Origin: Burkholderia cepacia GG4
Lineage (GTDB): Bacteria > Pseudomonadota > Gammaproteobacteria > Burkholderiales > Burkholderiaceae
Direction: 5' to 3'
Length of the DNA: 64,000 nucleotides
Assembly: GCF_000292915.1 (NCBI RefSeq)
Contig: NC_018513.1
Location: 1,736,001-1,800,000 of the forward strand
Part shown: piece by piece, positions 1-8,953 of the stretch
How positions within the stretch are numbered: position 1 is the stretch's first letter
How the letters are laid out: each line of letters begins with the position of its first letter
Notes under the pieces: generated by a model
What the model saw: the letters and a program-made list of their open reading frames with translations, nothing else
Database searches by the model: none
What the model was told of the DNA's origin: nothing
Made by a program: the position numbers and the translations under genes

Positions 1-913
1 CGAACTGCCTGCCGTCGTGCAGCGTGACGAAGCACCCGCGCCGCCAGTTGAACCTGCGCCGCGTGCTGCGCCTGCCGCCCGTCCGGCTGCACGTGGTGGT
101 GCGGCCGCCGCACTCGACGTGCTGCGCAATGCCGGCATGCGCGTGTCGTCCGACCGTTCGCGGGCGGGTGCCGCGCCGAAACCGGCGGCGCCTCAGCCGG
201 CCGCCGAGCAACCTGCTGCGTCGCGTCCGGCCGTGCAGGTGCCGACGCCGCGCGCGGCGGCCCGCGCGCCGCAAGCTGCCGACACGCGCCAGGCCCCGCC
301 GCCGTGGGAAGACATTCCGCCGGACGAATACGTGCCGCTCAGCGCCGACGAGATGTTCGGCGGCGCGGCCGACGACGGCTTCGTGCCCGTGTTCGACAGC
401 GGCCCCGACGACGTGCGCATCGCGCCGAAGCCGGCCGAGGCCCGTCCGTCCGCACCGGTCGACACGCGCCCGCTGCCGCCCGCGATCGCGCTCGATCCGC
501 TCGGCTTCGACGGCGAATGGCCGGCGCTGGCCGCGCGGCTGCCGCTCAAGGGCGTCGCGTATCAGCTCGCGTTCAACAGCGAGCTGACGGCCGTCGACGC
601 GACGACGTTGAAACTTTCCGTGCCGGTGCCGCAGTATGCGGACGCCGCACAGGTCGCGAAGCTGAAGGCCGCGCTGGCCGACGCGCTCGGCAAGCCTGTC
701 GAGGTCGCGGTCGAGGTCGGGCCCGCGCGGCGTACCGCTGCGGCGCTCGATGCGGCCGCGCGCGCGGCACGCCAGCGCGAGGCCGAGCAGGACATCCATG
801 GCGATCCGTTCGTCCAGCAACTCGTGCGTGACTTCGGCGCGCGTATCGTCGAAGGCTCGGTGCGGCCACTCGCCGATGCGGCGCCGGACGGCACGCCATC
901 GACGCTGCATTGA
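1..913 (+). CDS. dnaX: DNA polymerase III subunit gamma/tau, C-terminal part (5' end outside window)
   Basis: Last 303 residues of the clamp-loader subunit; the reading frame is open to the left edge and the ATPase domain lies upstream. What is visible is a long Ala/Pro-rich linker (first ~150 residues) followed by a folded region (from about residue 165, with [17 protein letters not shown]) that matches the tau C-terminal region contacting the polymerase alpha subunit, ending with [16 protein letters not shown] near the C terminus. ebfC and recR follow on the same strand, the classical dnaX-ebfC-recR order, which supports the call. I see no programmed-frameshift signal in this part; the gamma/tau switch site would lie upstream. 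Confidence 0.88.
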   Translation, partial: ELPAVVQRDEAPAPPVEPAPRAAPAARPAARGGAAAALDVLRNAGMRVSSDRSRAGAAPKPAAPQPAAEQPAASRPAVQVPTPRAAARAPQAADTRQAPPPWEDIPPDEYVPLSADEMFGGAADDGFVPVFDSGPDDVRIAPKPAEARPSAPVDTRPLPPAIALDPLGFDGEWPALAARLPLKGVAYQLAFNSELTAVDATTLKLSVPVPQYADAAQVAKLKAALADALGKPVEVAVEVGPARRTAAALDAAARAARQREAEQDIHGDPFVQQLVRDFGARIVEGSVRPLADAAPDGTPSTLH

Positions 914-1007
914 ACGAATCGCACAGCGACAGGCACAATCACGCCCGCACACATTGACCGGCACGCGCCGCGTGCCGGTTTTCACACGATCAAGAAGGAG
1001 TATTCCC

Positions 1008-1334
1008 ATGTTGAAAGGCAACCTCGCCGGACTGATGAAGCAAGCGCAGCAAATGCAGGAAAACATGAAGAAGATGCAGGAGCAGCTTGCGCTGATCGAA
1101 GTCGAAGGGCAGTCGGGCGCCGGCCTCGTCAAGGTGACGATGACCTGCCGCAACGAAGTGCGCCGCGTCGCGATCGACCCGAGCCTGCTCGCGGACGACA
1201 AGGACATGCTCGAGGATCTCGTCGCCGCTGCGTTCAACGACGCCGTGCGCAAGGCCGAAGCGACGTCGCAGGAAAAGATGAGCGGCATGACGTCGGGTCT
1301 GCCGCTGCCCCCGGGCTTCAAGCTGCCGTTCTGA
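1008..1334 (+). CDS. ebfC: YbaB/EbfC-family nucleoid-associated protein
   Basis: 108-residue DNA-binding protein of the YbaB/EbfC family, which binds DNA as a dimer and is nearly always encoded between dnaX and recR. The start begins [20 protein letters not shown], with a good ribosome site (aagaaggag, 992-1000) eight bases upstream; the frame remains open upstream but that part is antisense-like. The N-terminal helix is Gln/Met-rich, and the C terminus carries the usual [12 protein letters not shown] tail. Length is normal for the family. Likely co-transcribed with recR, whose start lies 31 bases downstream. Confidence 0.95.
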   Translation: MLKGNLAGLMKQAQQMQENMKKMQEQLALIEVEGQSGAGLVKVTMTCRNEVRRVAIDPSLLADDKDMLEDLVAAAFNDAVRKAEATSQEKMSGMTSGLPLPPGFKLPF

Positions 1335-1365
1335 ACGCGGCGTCCGTGCCATTGTTTGCCGCCGT

Positions 1366-1962
1366 ATGAAACAGCCGTCCGCCCTGTCCGCACTCGTCGA
1401 AGCGCTGCGCGTATTGCCCGGCGTCGGGCCGAAATCCGCGCAGCGCATGGCGTACCACCTGATGCAGCACGATCGGGAGGGCGCGGAGCGGCTCGGCCGG
1501 TCGCTGCTGTTCGCGACCGAGCACCTGCAGCATTGCGAGAAGTGCAACACGTTCACCGAAGCGCAGATCTGCGAGGTCTGCAGCGACGAGGAGCGTGATC
1601 CGACGCTGCTGTGCGTCGTCGAGACGCCTGCCGACCAGATCATGCTCGAGCAGACGATGACCTACCGCGGGCTGTATTTCGTGCTGATGGGGCGACTGAG
1701 CCCGCTTGACGGAATCGGCCCGAAGGAAATCCATTTCGACCGCCTCGTGCGGCGTGCGTCCGACGGGATCGTCAAGGAGGTCGTGCTCGCGACCAACTTC
1801 ACGAACGAGGGCGAGGCCACTGCGCATTACCTCGGCCAGACGCTGAAGGCGCGCGGGCTCGCGGTCACGCGCCTCGCGCGCGGCGTGCCGGTGGGCGGCG
1901 AGCTCGAATACGTCGATGCGGGCACGATCGCCCGCGCGATGCTCGACCGCCGCACGATGTAA
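1366..1962 (+). CDS. recR: Recombination mediator protein RecR
   Basis: 198 residues, the standard RecR length. With RecO/RecF it loads RecA at single-strand gaps. The domains appear in order: N-terminal helix-hairpin-helix ([19 protein letters not shown], ~residues 15-33), a four-cysteine zinc finger ([16 protein letters not shown], ~57-72), a Toprim domain starting [15 protein letters not shown], and a C-terminal Walker-B-like segment ending with [16 protein letters not shown]. It is the third gene of the dnaX-ebfC-recR run. A 22-bp perfect palindrome sits 4 bases after the stop and may end the transcript. Confidence 0.97.
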   Translation: MKQPSALSALVEALRVLPGVGPKSAQRMAYHLMQHDREGAERLGRSLLFATEHLQHCEKCNTFTEAQICEVCSDEERDPTLLCVVETPADQIMLEQTMTYRGLYFVLMGRLSPLDGIGPKEIHFDRLVRRASDGIVKEVVLATNFTNEGEATAHYLGQTLKARGLAVTRLARGVPVGGELEYVDAGTIARAMLDRRTM

Positions 1963-1966
1963 GCCT

Positions 1967-1988
1967 GGCGCCGCCGGCCGGCGGCGCC
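1967..1988. terminator. 22-bp perfect GC palindrome after recR
   Basis: The arms GGCGCCGCCGG and CCGGCGGCGCC abut with no loop, starting four bases after the recR stop. As RNA it would form a strong stem with a few bases sacrificed as loop. The tail (gttcctc) is poor in U, so a canonical intrinsic terminator is not shown; it may instead protect the 3' end or pause polymerase. Confidence 0.5.
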
Positions 1989-2010
1989 GTTCCTCATGCC
2001 AGGGAGACAC

Positions 2011-3216
2011 ATGAGCACCAGCCAGGGCCCGCTCGCGGGCGTCAAAGTGCTCGAATTCGGGACGCTGATCGCGGGGCCGTTCGCGTCGCGGCTGTTTGCC
2101 GAATTCGGCGCGGAAGTGATCAAGATCGAGGATCCGAACGGCGGCGACCCGCTGCGCAAGTGGCGCAAGCTGCACCCGGAGCAGGGCGGTACGTCGTTGT
2201 GGTGGTCGGTCCAGGCGCGCAACAAGAAATCGGTCACCCTCAACCTGAAGTCGGACGCCGGCAAGTCGATCGCGCGGCAGCTCGCGCGCGAGGCCGACAT
2301 CGTGATCGAAAACTTCCGGCCCGGCCTGCTCGAGAAGCTCGGCCTCGGCTACGACGTGCTGTCGGCCGACAACCCCGGTCTCGTGATGGTGCGCCTGTCC
2401 GGCTACGGGCAGACGGGCCCGTACCGCGACCGGCCCGGCTTCGGTGCGATCGCCGAATCGATGGGCGGATTGCGCCACATCACCGGCTATCCGGATCTGC
2501 CGCCGCCGCGCATCGGCATCTCGATCGGCGACTCGATCGCCGCGCTGCACGGCGTGATCGGCGCGCTGATGGCGCTCCACCATCGCAAGGTGAACGGAGG
2601 CATGGGGCAGGTGGTCGACGTTGCGCTGTATGAAGCCGTGTTCAACATGATGGAAAGCGTGGTGCCCGAGTACGGCGTGTACGGGATGGTGCGCGAGCGT
2701 ACCGGCGCGTCGCTGCCGGGCATCGTGCCGTCGAACACCTACGCGTGCCGCGACGGCAGCATCGTGATCGGCGGCAACAGCGACCCGATCTTCAAGCGGC
2801 TGATGAAGGCGATCGAGCGCGACGACCTCGCCGACGATCCCGCGCTCGCACAGAACGACGGGCGCGTGCCGCGCACGCAGGAAATCGACGATGCGATCGC
2901 CGCGTGGCTCGCGCCGCGCACGATCGACGAGGCGCTGGTCGTGCTCAACGCGGCCGACGTGCCGGCCGGGCGCATCTACAGCGCCGCCGACATGTTCACC
3001 GATCCGCAGTTCATTGCGCGGCAGATGATCCAGCGGTTCAAGCTGGCCGACGGCACCGACATTCCGCTGCCGAACATCACGCCGAAGCTGTCCGACACGC
3101 CGGGCGAAACGCGCTGGCTCGGGCCCGAGCTCGGCGAGCATACGGACGAGGTGCTGCGCGGCCTCGGCTACGACGCGCAGGCGATCGCCGCGCTGCGCGA
3201 CGCCGGCGCGATTTGA
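2011..3216 (+). CDS. CaiB/BaiF family CoA-transferase (type III)
   Basis: 401 residues, the usual size for family III CoA-transferases, which move CoA between carboxylic acids through an aspartyl-CoA intermediate. The start is the ATG beginning [20 protein letters not shown], preceded by agggag (2001-2006); an in-frame ATG at 1996 has no comparable site. The conserved N-terminal ..[19 protein letters not shown].. substrate/CoA segment is present, as is [10 protein letters not shown] with the likely catalytic Asp at residue ~174. The actual acyl substrate cannot be read from sequence; formyl-, succinyl- or carnitinyl-like chemistry is possible. It stands alone between recR and surE. A dispersed repeat begins right after the stop. 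Confidence 0.85.
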   Translation: MSTSQGPLAGVKVLEFGTLIAGPFASRLFAEFGAEVIKIEDPNGGDPLRKWRKLHPEQGGTSLWWSVQARNKKSVTLNLKSDAGKSIARQLAREADIVIENFRPGLLEKLGLGYDVLSADNPGLVMVRLSGYGQTGPYRDRPGFGAIAESMGGLRHITGYPDLPPPRIGISIGDSIAALHGVIGALMALHHRKVNGGMGQVVDVALYEAVFNMMESVVPEYGVYGMVRERTGASLPGIVPSNTYACRDGSIVIGGNSDPIFKRLMKAIERDDLADDPALAQNDGRVPRTQEIDDAIAAWLAPRTIDEALVVLNAADVPAGRIYSAADMFTDPQFIARQMIQRFKLADGTDIPLPNITPKLSDTPGETRWLGPELGEHTDEVLRGLGYDAQAIAALRDAGAI

Positions 3217-3219
3217 GCG

Positions 3220-3292
3220 CCCCCGCGGGGACATCTCTCGACGGGATTTCCTGCGGGGCAGAAATCCAGGGGCAGTCCGGCGTTTTCCTGAG
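3220..3292. repeat. Dispersed intergenic repeat, copy A
   Basis: Begins 4 bases after the CoA-transferase stop and aligns without gaps to 52500-52572. Over the core (3243-3292 against 52523-52572) 43 of 50 bases are identical; the flank 3220-3242 is weaker (16 of 23). Both copies have the same orientation relative to the upstream gene and start just after its stop codon. The two copies are seen directly; that this is a multicopy Burkholderia intergenic family is inference. Confidence 0.7.
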
Positions 3293-3301
3293 CGCGCAGA
3301 A

Positions 3302-3324
3302 CGCCGCCGCGCAATGCGGCGGCG
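3302..3324. other. GC-rich stem-loop upstream of surE
   Basis: Arms CGCCGCCGC (3302-3310) and GCGGCGGCG (3316-3324) around a gcaat loop, directly following repeat copy A. There is no U tract. It could be a weak transcription end for the CoA-transferase or part of the repeat element. Confidence 0.4.
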
Positions 3325-3397
3325 CACCGTGCACGCCGGCCCGTACACGCCCGTCCGCAGCCGCCTGACTGTCGCTCTCGCGCCATCTTTCCTCGGT

Positions 3398-3403
3398 TAC
3401 AAT
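3398..3403 (+). promoter_or_regulatory. Candidate -10 element (TACAAT) for surE
   Basis: TACAAT ends six bases before the surE ATG, putting a transcription start on or beside the start codon. I see no good -35 hexamer at 17 bp spacing, so sigma class and strength are uncertain. Confidence 0.4.
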
Positions 3404-3409
3404 CGCCGG

Positions 3410-4171
3410 ATGCGAATCCTACTCAGCAACGACGACGGCTATCTCGCCCCCGGTCTCGCCGCGCTCAGCGACGCGCTGCAGCCGCTGGCCGACCTCACGG
3501 TGATCGCGCCCGAGCAGAACTGCAGCGGCGCATCGAATTCCCTGACGCTGTCGCGGCCGCTGTCGGTGCAGCGCGCGACGAATACGGGTTTCTTCTACGT
3601 GAACGGCACGCCGACCGATTCGGTGCACGTCGCGTTGACGGGTATGGTCGACGCGAGGCCCGATCTCGTCGTGTCGGGGATCAACAACGGCCAGAACATG
3701 GGCGAAGACACGCTCTATTCAGGGACAGTTGCAGCCGCGACCGAAGGCATCATGTTCGGCGTGCCGGCCATCGCGTTCTCGCTGGCCGACAAGGGCTGGG
3801 CCCATCTGGCGGACGCGGCGCGCGTCGCCGCGGAAATCGTCGAGCACTATCTCGCCCATCCGCTGCCCGGTCAGCCGTTGCTGAACGTCAATATTCCGAA
3901 TCTGCCGTACGACGAACTGAAAGGCTGGCAGGTCACGCGCCTCGGCAAGCGTCACCCGTCCCAGCCGGTGATTCGCCAGACCGACCCGCGCGGCGAGCCG
4001 GTCTACTGGATCGGTGCCGCCGGCGCGGCGCTGGATGCGAGCGAAGGCACCGATTTCCACGCGGTCGCAAACGGTTTCGTGTCGATCACGCCGCTCCAGC
4101 TCGATCTCACGCATACGCAAATGCTGCCTGCAACGCGCGAATGGGCGCGCGCAGGAGGGCGGGCTTCATGA
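3410..4171 (+). CDS. surE: 5'/3'-nucleotidase SurE (survival protein)
   Basis: 253 residues, the normal SurE length. It is a metal-dependent nucleoside-monophosphatase, also active on polyphosphate in other species. The start is chosen at [11 protein letters not shown], because the metal-binding Asp-Asp pair (residues 8-9) must sit at the N terminus; the longer open frame upstream is noncoding. Other family motifs are [24 protein letters not shown] and [20 protein letters not shown]. No ribosome site precedes the ATG, while a TACAAT -10-like hexamer ends 6 bases before it, so the mRNA may be leaderless. The stop overlaps the next start (ATGA). Confidence 0.96.
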   Translation: MRILLSNDDGYLAPGLAALSDALQPLADLTVIAPEQNCSGASNSLTLSRPLSVQRATNTGFFYVNGTPTDSVHVALTGMVDARPDLVVSGINNGQNMGEDTLYSGTVAAATEGIMFGVPAIAFSLADKGWAHLADAARVAAEIVEHYLAHPLPGQPLLNVNIPNLPYDELKGWQVTRLGKRHPSQPVIRQTDPRGEPVYWIGAAGAALDASEGTDFHAVANGFVSITPLQLDLTHTQMLPATREWARAGGRAS

Positions 4172-5097
4172 GCGGCGAGCGCGCGAAGCGGTTCCCGCTC
4201 GCGCTCGAGGATCTCAAGCGAGCGCCACGCAAATCGGAGGGCCGGGCCGGCGAACGCCATGCGGCGAGCGCGGTGCCGAAGGCCGTCGACAAGCCCGCCG
4301 CCGTGCTGAAGCCGGTGGCGGTGAAGCCGGGCGTCGCCCGGGCGCTGCCCGGCACGGCCGCCGCGAAACCGGCGACCGCACCGAAGCCGACCGTGCTGAA
4401 GCCCGCGATGCCGAAGCCGGCCGTGCCGAGCGTCGCACCGGCCGGTGCGTTCGCGCTTACCTCGGAACGTGTGCGCGAACGCATGGTCGAACGCCTGCGC
4501 GCGAACGGCGTGACCGACCCGCGCGTGCTGGACGCGATGGCCGCGGTGCCACGCCACATGTTCGTGGATCCGGGTCTCGCGACGCAGGCCTATGAGGATT
4601 CCGCGTTGCCGATCGGCCACCAGCAAACGATTTCAAAGCCGTCGGTCGTCGCGCGCATGATCGAGCTCGCGATGGCCGGCCGCACGCTCGAGCGCGTCCT
4701 CGAGATCGGCACGGGTTGCGGCTATCAGGCCACCGTGCTGAGCCACGTGGCGCGTGACGTGTATTCGATTGAACGCATCAAGCCGCTCTATGAGCGCGCG
4801 AAGCTGAACCTGCGGCCGCTGCGCGTGCCGAACATCCGTCTGCATTACGGCGACGGGCGTGTCGGCCTGCCGTCCGCGGCCCCGTTCGACGCGATCGTGA
4901 TCGCGGCGGCGGGGCTCGACGTGCCGCAGGCGCTGCTCGAGCAGCTCGCGATCGGCGGGCGGCTCGTCGCGCCGGTCGGCGCGCAGAGCGGGCAGCCCCA
5001 GGTGCTCACGCTCGTCGAGCGCGTTGCGCACGCGCAATGGCGAGAGTCGCGGCTTGATCGCGTTTTCTTTGTCCCTTTAAAATCCGGAGTGATTTGA
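4168..5097 (+). CDS. pcm: Protein-L-isoaspartate O-methyltransferase
   Basis: 309 residues with the start in the ATGA overlap with surE, preceded by caggaggg (4152-4159). The enzyme methylates isoaspartyl residues in aged proteins using S-adenosylmethionine. The catalytic domain occupies about residues 95-309, with [22 protein letters not shown] motif [16 protein letters not shown] and the C-terminal [11 protein letters not shown]. Residues ~20-95 form a long Ala/Pro/Lys-rich extension with repeated KP/LKP steps, so the protein is about 100 residues longer than the ~208-residue E. coli enzyme. It lies between surE and nlpD and is probably translationally coupled to surE. Confidence 0.93.
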   Translation: MSGERAKRFPLALEDLKRAPRKSEGRAGERHAASAVPKAVDKPAAVLKPVAVKPGVARALPGTAAAKPATAPKPTVLKPAMPKPAVPSVAPAGAFALTSERVRERMVERLRANGVTDPRVLDAMAAVPRHMFVDPGLATQAYEDSALPIGHQQTISKPSVVARMIELAMAGRTLERVLEIGTGCGYQATVLSHVARDVYSIERIKPLYERAKLNLRPLRVPNIRLHYGDGRVGLPSAAPFDAIVIAAAGLDVPQALLEQLAIGGRLVAPVGAQSGQPQVLTLVERVAHAQWRESRLDRVFFVPLKSGVI

Positions 5098-5102
5098 AAC
5101 CG

Positions 5103-5981
5103 ATGAGTATGTTGCGCGCGATGCAAAACAACCGAACCAGGAAACCGCTCACCTTCGCCCAGCGCGCGATCTGTGTGGCCGCGTTCTCCACGCTGCTGGC
5201 CGCTTGTGCGACGCGGCTCGATAACGCGCCCGTCGTCGACCGCTCCGGTACGCTCGGCACGACCGCTGCCGCGCAGCCGGCGGTGCCGCTCGGCCCGCCG
5301 CCGCCCGGCTTTTACCGGGTGAAACCGGGCGATACGCTGTACCGGATTGCGCTCGAGAACGGGCAGAACTATCGCGATATCGCCGCGTGGAACAACCTGG
5401 CGAACCCGAACCAGATCGAAGTCGACCAGTTGCTGCGTGTTGCGCCGACGGCCGGCGCCGCGGTTGCCGGCACGCAGGTTGCCGCGCCGATCGGCGGCGC
5501 AGCCGTCGCGACCGCGCCGCTCAGCAGCGGTCCCGCAACGCCGGCCGCCGGCTCGTCCGCGATCACGCCGCCGGCTGCCGCTGCATCGAGCGATACGGCC
5601 GCGGCGCCGAGCGGCCCCGTGACGTTTGCATGGCCCGTGCGCGGCCCGGTGCTGAACGGTTTCGACGATGCCAAGAACAAGGGCGTCAATATCGGCGGTA
5701 CGTCGGGCGAGGCCGTGAAGGCGGCGGCCGATGGTCGCGTCGTCTACTCGGGCAACGGCCTGCGCGGCTACGGCAACCTCATTATCATCAAACACGATGC
5801 AACTTACCTCACGGCGTATGCACACAATCGCGCTTTGATGGTAAAAGAGGGGGACGCGGTAACGAAGGGGCAGAAGATCGCCGAGATGGGTAATAGCGAT
5901 GCCGACCGCGTGATGCTGCATTTCGAGGTTCGCCGGCAGGGTAAACCTGTCGATCCGCTGAAGTATTTGCCGCCTCAATAA
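5103..5981 (+). CDS. nlpD: NlpD-like lipoprotein (LysM plus degenerate M23 domain)
   Basis: 292 residues from ATG 5103; a TTG at 5094, overlapping the pcm stop, is an alternative and lies closer to the ccggagt site (5084-5090). The lipoprotein signal ends in LLAAC (Cys ~35). A LysM domain (GFYRVKPGDTLYRIALENG) follows, then an Ala-rich linker, then a C-terminal LytM/M23 domain. In that domain the metal ligands are not intact: NKGVNIGG stands where HxxxD is expected, and MLHFEVR has lost the first His of HxH. It is therefore most likely an amidase activator in cell separation, as NlpD is in E. coli, rather than an active peptidase. It directly precedes rpoS. Confidence 0.92.
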   Translation: MSMLRAMQNNRTRKPLTFAQRAICVAAFSTLLAACATRLDNAPVVDRSGTLGTTAAAQPAVPLGPPPPGFYRVKPGDTLYRIALENGQNYRDIAAWNNLANPNQIEVDQLLRVAPTAGAAVAGTQVAAPIGGAAVATAPLSSGPATPAAGSSAITPPAAAASSDTAAAPSGPVTFAWPVRGPVLNGFDDAKNKGVNIGGTSGEAVKAAADGRVVYSGNGLRGYGNLIIIKHDATYLTAYAHNRALMVKEGDAVTKGQKIAEMGNSDADRVMLHFEVRRQGKPVDPLKYLPPQ

Positions 5982-5992
5982 CCGAGACGACC

Positions 5993-7078
5993 ATGCCGAA
6001 ATCGAAGCGCCACGAGCCGCAAGCCGAGTCTGAGAAGATCAGTCGTGCCACGCAAGCATCGGTGGGGCGAGCTGGCGCTTCGACGGACGACGAAGACGAC
6101 GTCGCGGAAAACGAACGTGATCTCGAGGCACGCGACGCCGAAGCGGACGGCGACGACGAGCGCGAAGGTCGTACGGAGGCGGCACCCGACGTCGACGATT
6201 TCCGCGCAATGCTGCAGGCCGAACTCACGGCCGACACGATCCAGCATTACCTGAACCGCATCAGCGTGAAGCCGCTCCTGACGGTGGAAGAGGAGCAGCG
6301 TTATTCCCGTCTTGCGAAGGCCGGCGAATTCGAGGCACGGCAGGTGATGATCGAGCGCAACCTGCGACTCGTCGTCAGCATCGCGAAGGGTTACCTGAAT
6401 CGCGGCGTGCCGCTGCTCGACCTGATCGAGGAAGGCAACCTCGGCCTGATGCACGCGATCGAGAAATTCGACCCGACGCGCGGCTTTCGCTTCTCGACCT
6501 ACGCGACCTGGTGGATCCGGCAGAGCATCGAGCGCGCGATCATGAATCAGGCCCGCACCGTGCGCTTGCCGGTGCACGTGATCCGCGAACTGAACCAGGT
6601 GCTGCGCGCGAAGCGCCACCTCGAAAAAAATTCGATGTCGACGGGTGAGGCGGCCGAGCGCCGCGAAGCCAGCATCGACGACATCGCCTATCTCACCGGC
6701 AAGACCGCCGAGGAAGTCACCGATATCCTCGCGCTCAACGAGCACACTGCATCGCTCGACGCGCCGCTCGACCTCGATCCCGCGAGCAGCCTGCTCGACC
6801 TGCTGCCCGACGACCAGAGCCAGTCGCCCGACGCCGAGGTGCAGCACCGCGAGCTCGAGACGCTCACGCGCGCGTGGCTGTCGCGGCTGTCCGACAAGCA
6901 CCGGCACGTGATCGAGCGCCGCTTCGGCCTGAATCACATCGAACCGGCCACGCTCGAGGAGCTGGCCGACGAGATGGGGCTCACGCGCGAGCGCGTGCGG
7001 CAGATCCAGCAGGAAGCGCTGGTGCGCCTCAAGCGGTTCTTCGCCTCCAATGGCGTGCGCAAGGACGCCGTTCTGTAA
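5993..7078 (+). CDS. rpoS: RNA polymerase sigma factor RpoS (sigma-38)
   Basis: 361 residues. It is the stationary-phase/general-stress sigma factor. There is an acidic, poorly ordered N terminus (to ~residue 70). Region 1.2 starts around DTIQHYLNRISVKPLLTVEE; region 2 contains the strictly conserved GNLGLMHAIEKFDPTRGF and FSTYATWWIRQSIERAI; region 4 ends with LTRERVRQIQQEALVRLKRF. The gap to nlpD is only 11 bases, so rpoS transcription must begin inside or before nlpD, as known in E. coli, where the main rpoS promoter lies within nlpD. The N terminus is longer than in the 330-residue E. coli protein. An exonuclease gene follows after 3 bases. Confidence 0.96.
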   Translation: MPKSKRHEPQAESEKISRATQASVGRAGASTDDEDDVAENERDLEARDAEADGDDEREGRTEAAPDVDDFRAMLQAELTADTIQHYLNRISVKPLLTVEEEQRYSRLAKAGEFEARQVMIERNLRLVVSIAKGYLNRGVPLLDLIEEGNLGLMHAIEKFDPTRGFRFSTYATWWIRQSIERAIMNQARTVRLPVHVIRELNQVLRAKRHLEKNSMSTGEAAERREASIDDIAYLTGKTAEEVTDILALNEHTASLDAPLDLDPASSLLDLLPDDQSQSPDAEVQHRELETLTRAWLSRLSDKHRHVIERRFGLNHIEPATLEELADEMGLTRERVRQIQQEALVRLKRFFASNGVRKDAVL

Positions 7079-7081
7079 CTG

Positions 7082-7858
7082 ATGACTCCGATTCTCGTTT
7101 TTGACATCGAGACCATTCCCGATGTCGACGGCATTCGCCGTCTGGAAGACCTGCCCGCGACGCTGGACGATGCCGCGGTGGCCGAACATGCGTTCGCCGC
7201 GCGCCGCGAGAAGACCGGCAGCGATTTCCTGCCGCATCACCTGCAGCGCATCGCAGCGATCTCCTGCGTGTTCCGCGACCACAACGGTTTCCGCGTGCGC
7301 TCGCTCGGCACGCCGCAGGACAACGAGGCGGCGCTGGTGCAGTCGTTCTACCGCGTGATCGAGAAATACACGCCGCAGCTCGTGTCGTGGAACGGCGGCG
7401 GCTTCGATCTGCCGGTGCTTCATTACCGCGCGCTCGTGCACGGGATTCCCGCGACCCGCTACTGGGATCTGGGCGAGGACGACCGCGACTTCAAGTGGAA
7501 TAACTACATCTCGCGCTATCACTCGCGGCATACCGACTTGATGGATGTGCTCGCGATGTATCAGGCGCGCGCGAATGCGCCGCTCGACGCGCTCGCCAAG
7601 CTGTGCGGCTTTCCGGGCAAGCTCGGGATGGACGGCAGCCAGGTGTGGCCGGCATTCCAGGACGGGCGCATCGAAGAGATCCGCAACTACTGCGAGACCG
7701 ACGTCGTCAATACGTATCTGCTGTATTGCCGGTTCCAGCTGATGCGCGGCGGCCTGACCCAGGGCGAGTACGCGGACGAGATCCTGCTCGTGAAGAACTC
7801 GCTTGCGCAGGAGCCTGCGTCGCACTGGGCCGAATACCTGGCCGGTTTCGACGCGTAG
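7082..7858 (+). CDS. Predicted 3'-5' exonuclease (PolB-exonuclease-like, DEDD fold)
   Basis: 258 residues, starting 3 bases after the rpoS stop and so almost certainly co-transcribed. The N-terminal VFDIETIPD carries the first acidic pair (Asp8, Glu10) of the DEDD exonuclease fold. VSWNGGGFDLPVL is the second motif and YCETDVVNTYLLYCRF the third, with Asp and Tyr-rich context. This matches the free-standing family related to the proofreading domain of B-family polymerases; no polymerase domain is attached. The substrate is unknown. Placement behind rpoS suggests a role in stress or stationary-phase DNA/RNA processing, which is inference only. Confidence 0.8.
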   Translation: MTPILVFDIETIPDVDGIRRLEDLPATLDDAAVAEHAFAARREKTGSDFLPHHLQRIAAISCVFRDHNGFRVRSLGTPQDNEAALVQSFYRVIEKYTPQLVSWNGGGFDLPVLHYRALVHGIPATRYWDLGEDDRDFKWNNYISRYHSRHTDLMDVLAMYQARANAPLDALAKLCGFPGKLGMDGSQVWPAFQDGRIEEIRNYCETDVVNTYLLYCRFQLMRGGLTQGEYADEILLVKNSLAQEPASHWAEYLAGFDA

Positions 7859-7888
7859 CGCGGCCGGGCCTCGCCGCAGGTCGCGCGA

Positions 7889-8743
7889 TCACGCGAGTTC
7901 GAGCAGCACCGGCTGGTGATCCGACGCGCGCACGTCGCCGTCGATTTCGCAACGCGTGACGCGCGGCAGCAGCGTATCGGTCACGAACGCGAAGTCGCAC
8001 ACGAGCGGCCCCTCCGACCATTGCACCGTGTCGTAGACGCCGGCGGTCGGCGGCGGCGTGCGGCCCGGGTGCCGTGCGACCCACGCGTCGACGAACGGCG
8101 GCGCGTCGGCGATCGGTTCCAGGATGCGGCGGTACGCGTCGCTGCCGAACGCGCTGTTGAAATCGCCGCAGACGATCGCGTCGCGCGGCTGGCTGGTCGC
8201 GGCGAACGGCCCCGCGGCATTTTCCGCCAGCGCGGGCCGATCCGCGTGGGCGCAGGCTTGGCGGTGCCGGTCGCGCAACGCGTCGACCTGCGCGAGTCGC
8301 TGGCGCGCCGAATAGTATTCGAGGTGCGTCGTGACGACTCGCAGTGGGCCTGACGGCGTCTCCAGTTCGACGTCGAGCGCGACGCGCGGCATCGACGGTG
8401 CGCTGGCGTCGGCCGGCCACGGCAGCAACTGGCGCAGCGCGCGCCCGACCGGCAGCCGGGTCGCGATCGCATTGCCGAACTGGCGGCGCGCAGCGCCGGG
8501 TTCGAGCGCGGGCAGGTCGGCGCCGATTGCTTCGACGATCGTATAACCGGGCAGCAACGCCGCGAGTTCGGCGAACTGGTCGGGGCCGGGCCCGCCGGGC
8601 AGTGTGCCGAAGCCGCGGGTGACTTCCTGCAGGCACAGCACGTCGAAGTCGCCGAGCCGACGGGCGGCGGCGACGGTGCGCGGGAGGTCGACGACGCCAT
8701 CCGCGTCCCGACCCCATTGAATGTTCCAGTCGATCAGTCTCAT
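7889..8743 (-). CDS. Endonuclease/exonuclease/phosphatase-family hydrolase
   Basis: 284 residues. The start is set at MRLIDWNIQWGRDADG, where GGAG (in ctggagatcc) precedes the ATG; the further open frame upstream does not look coding. EEP-fold motifs are visible: N-terminal DWNIQW with the metal-site Asn, VLCLQEV with the metal-binding Glu, GDFNSAFGSD (catalytic Asp/Asn) and the C-terminal SDHQPVLLEL with the general-base His. The family includes AP endonucleases, DNase I-like enzymes and phospholipid or nucleotide phosphatases, so the substrate is open. It is convergent with the exonuclease gene (30-base gap, no terminator seen) and divergent from rlmD. Confidence 0.82.
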   Translation of the reverse strand: MRLIDWNIQWGRDADGVVDLPRTVAAARRLGDFDVLCLQEVTRGFGTLPGGPGPDQFAELAALLPGYTIVEAIGADLPALEPGAARRQFGNAIATRLPVGRALRQLLPWPADASAPSMPRVALDVELETPSGPLRVVTTHLEYYSARQRLAQVDALRDRHRQACAHADRPALAENAAGPFAATSQPRDAIVCGDFNSAFGSDAYRRILEPIADAPPFVDAWVARHPGRTPPPTAGVYDTVQWSEGPLVCDFAFVTDTLLPRVTRCEIDGDVRASDHQPVLLELA

Positions 8744-8953
8744 GGTCGGATCTCCAGCGAGCAGGGCGTGCGCCTCGGGCCGGTCGTATGAGGCGCCCGG
8801 CGGCTGGGCGATCGGGCGCGTGTCGGTGCGCCATACTTGCGTCAGCGGGGCGGCATACGCAACAGTATCGGCGCTGGCGCTACGCAAAGCAGGCGATGCG
8901 GGCTTTCGTCGTCTACAATCTCGCCTTCTTCAACGTTTTGTCAGGAAAAGCTG

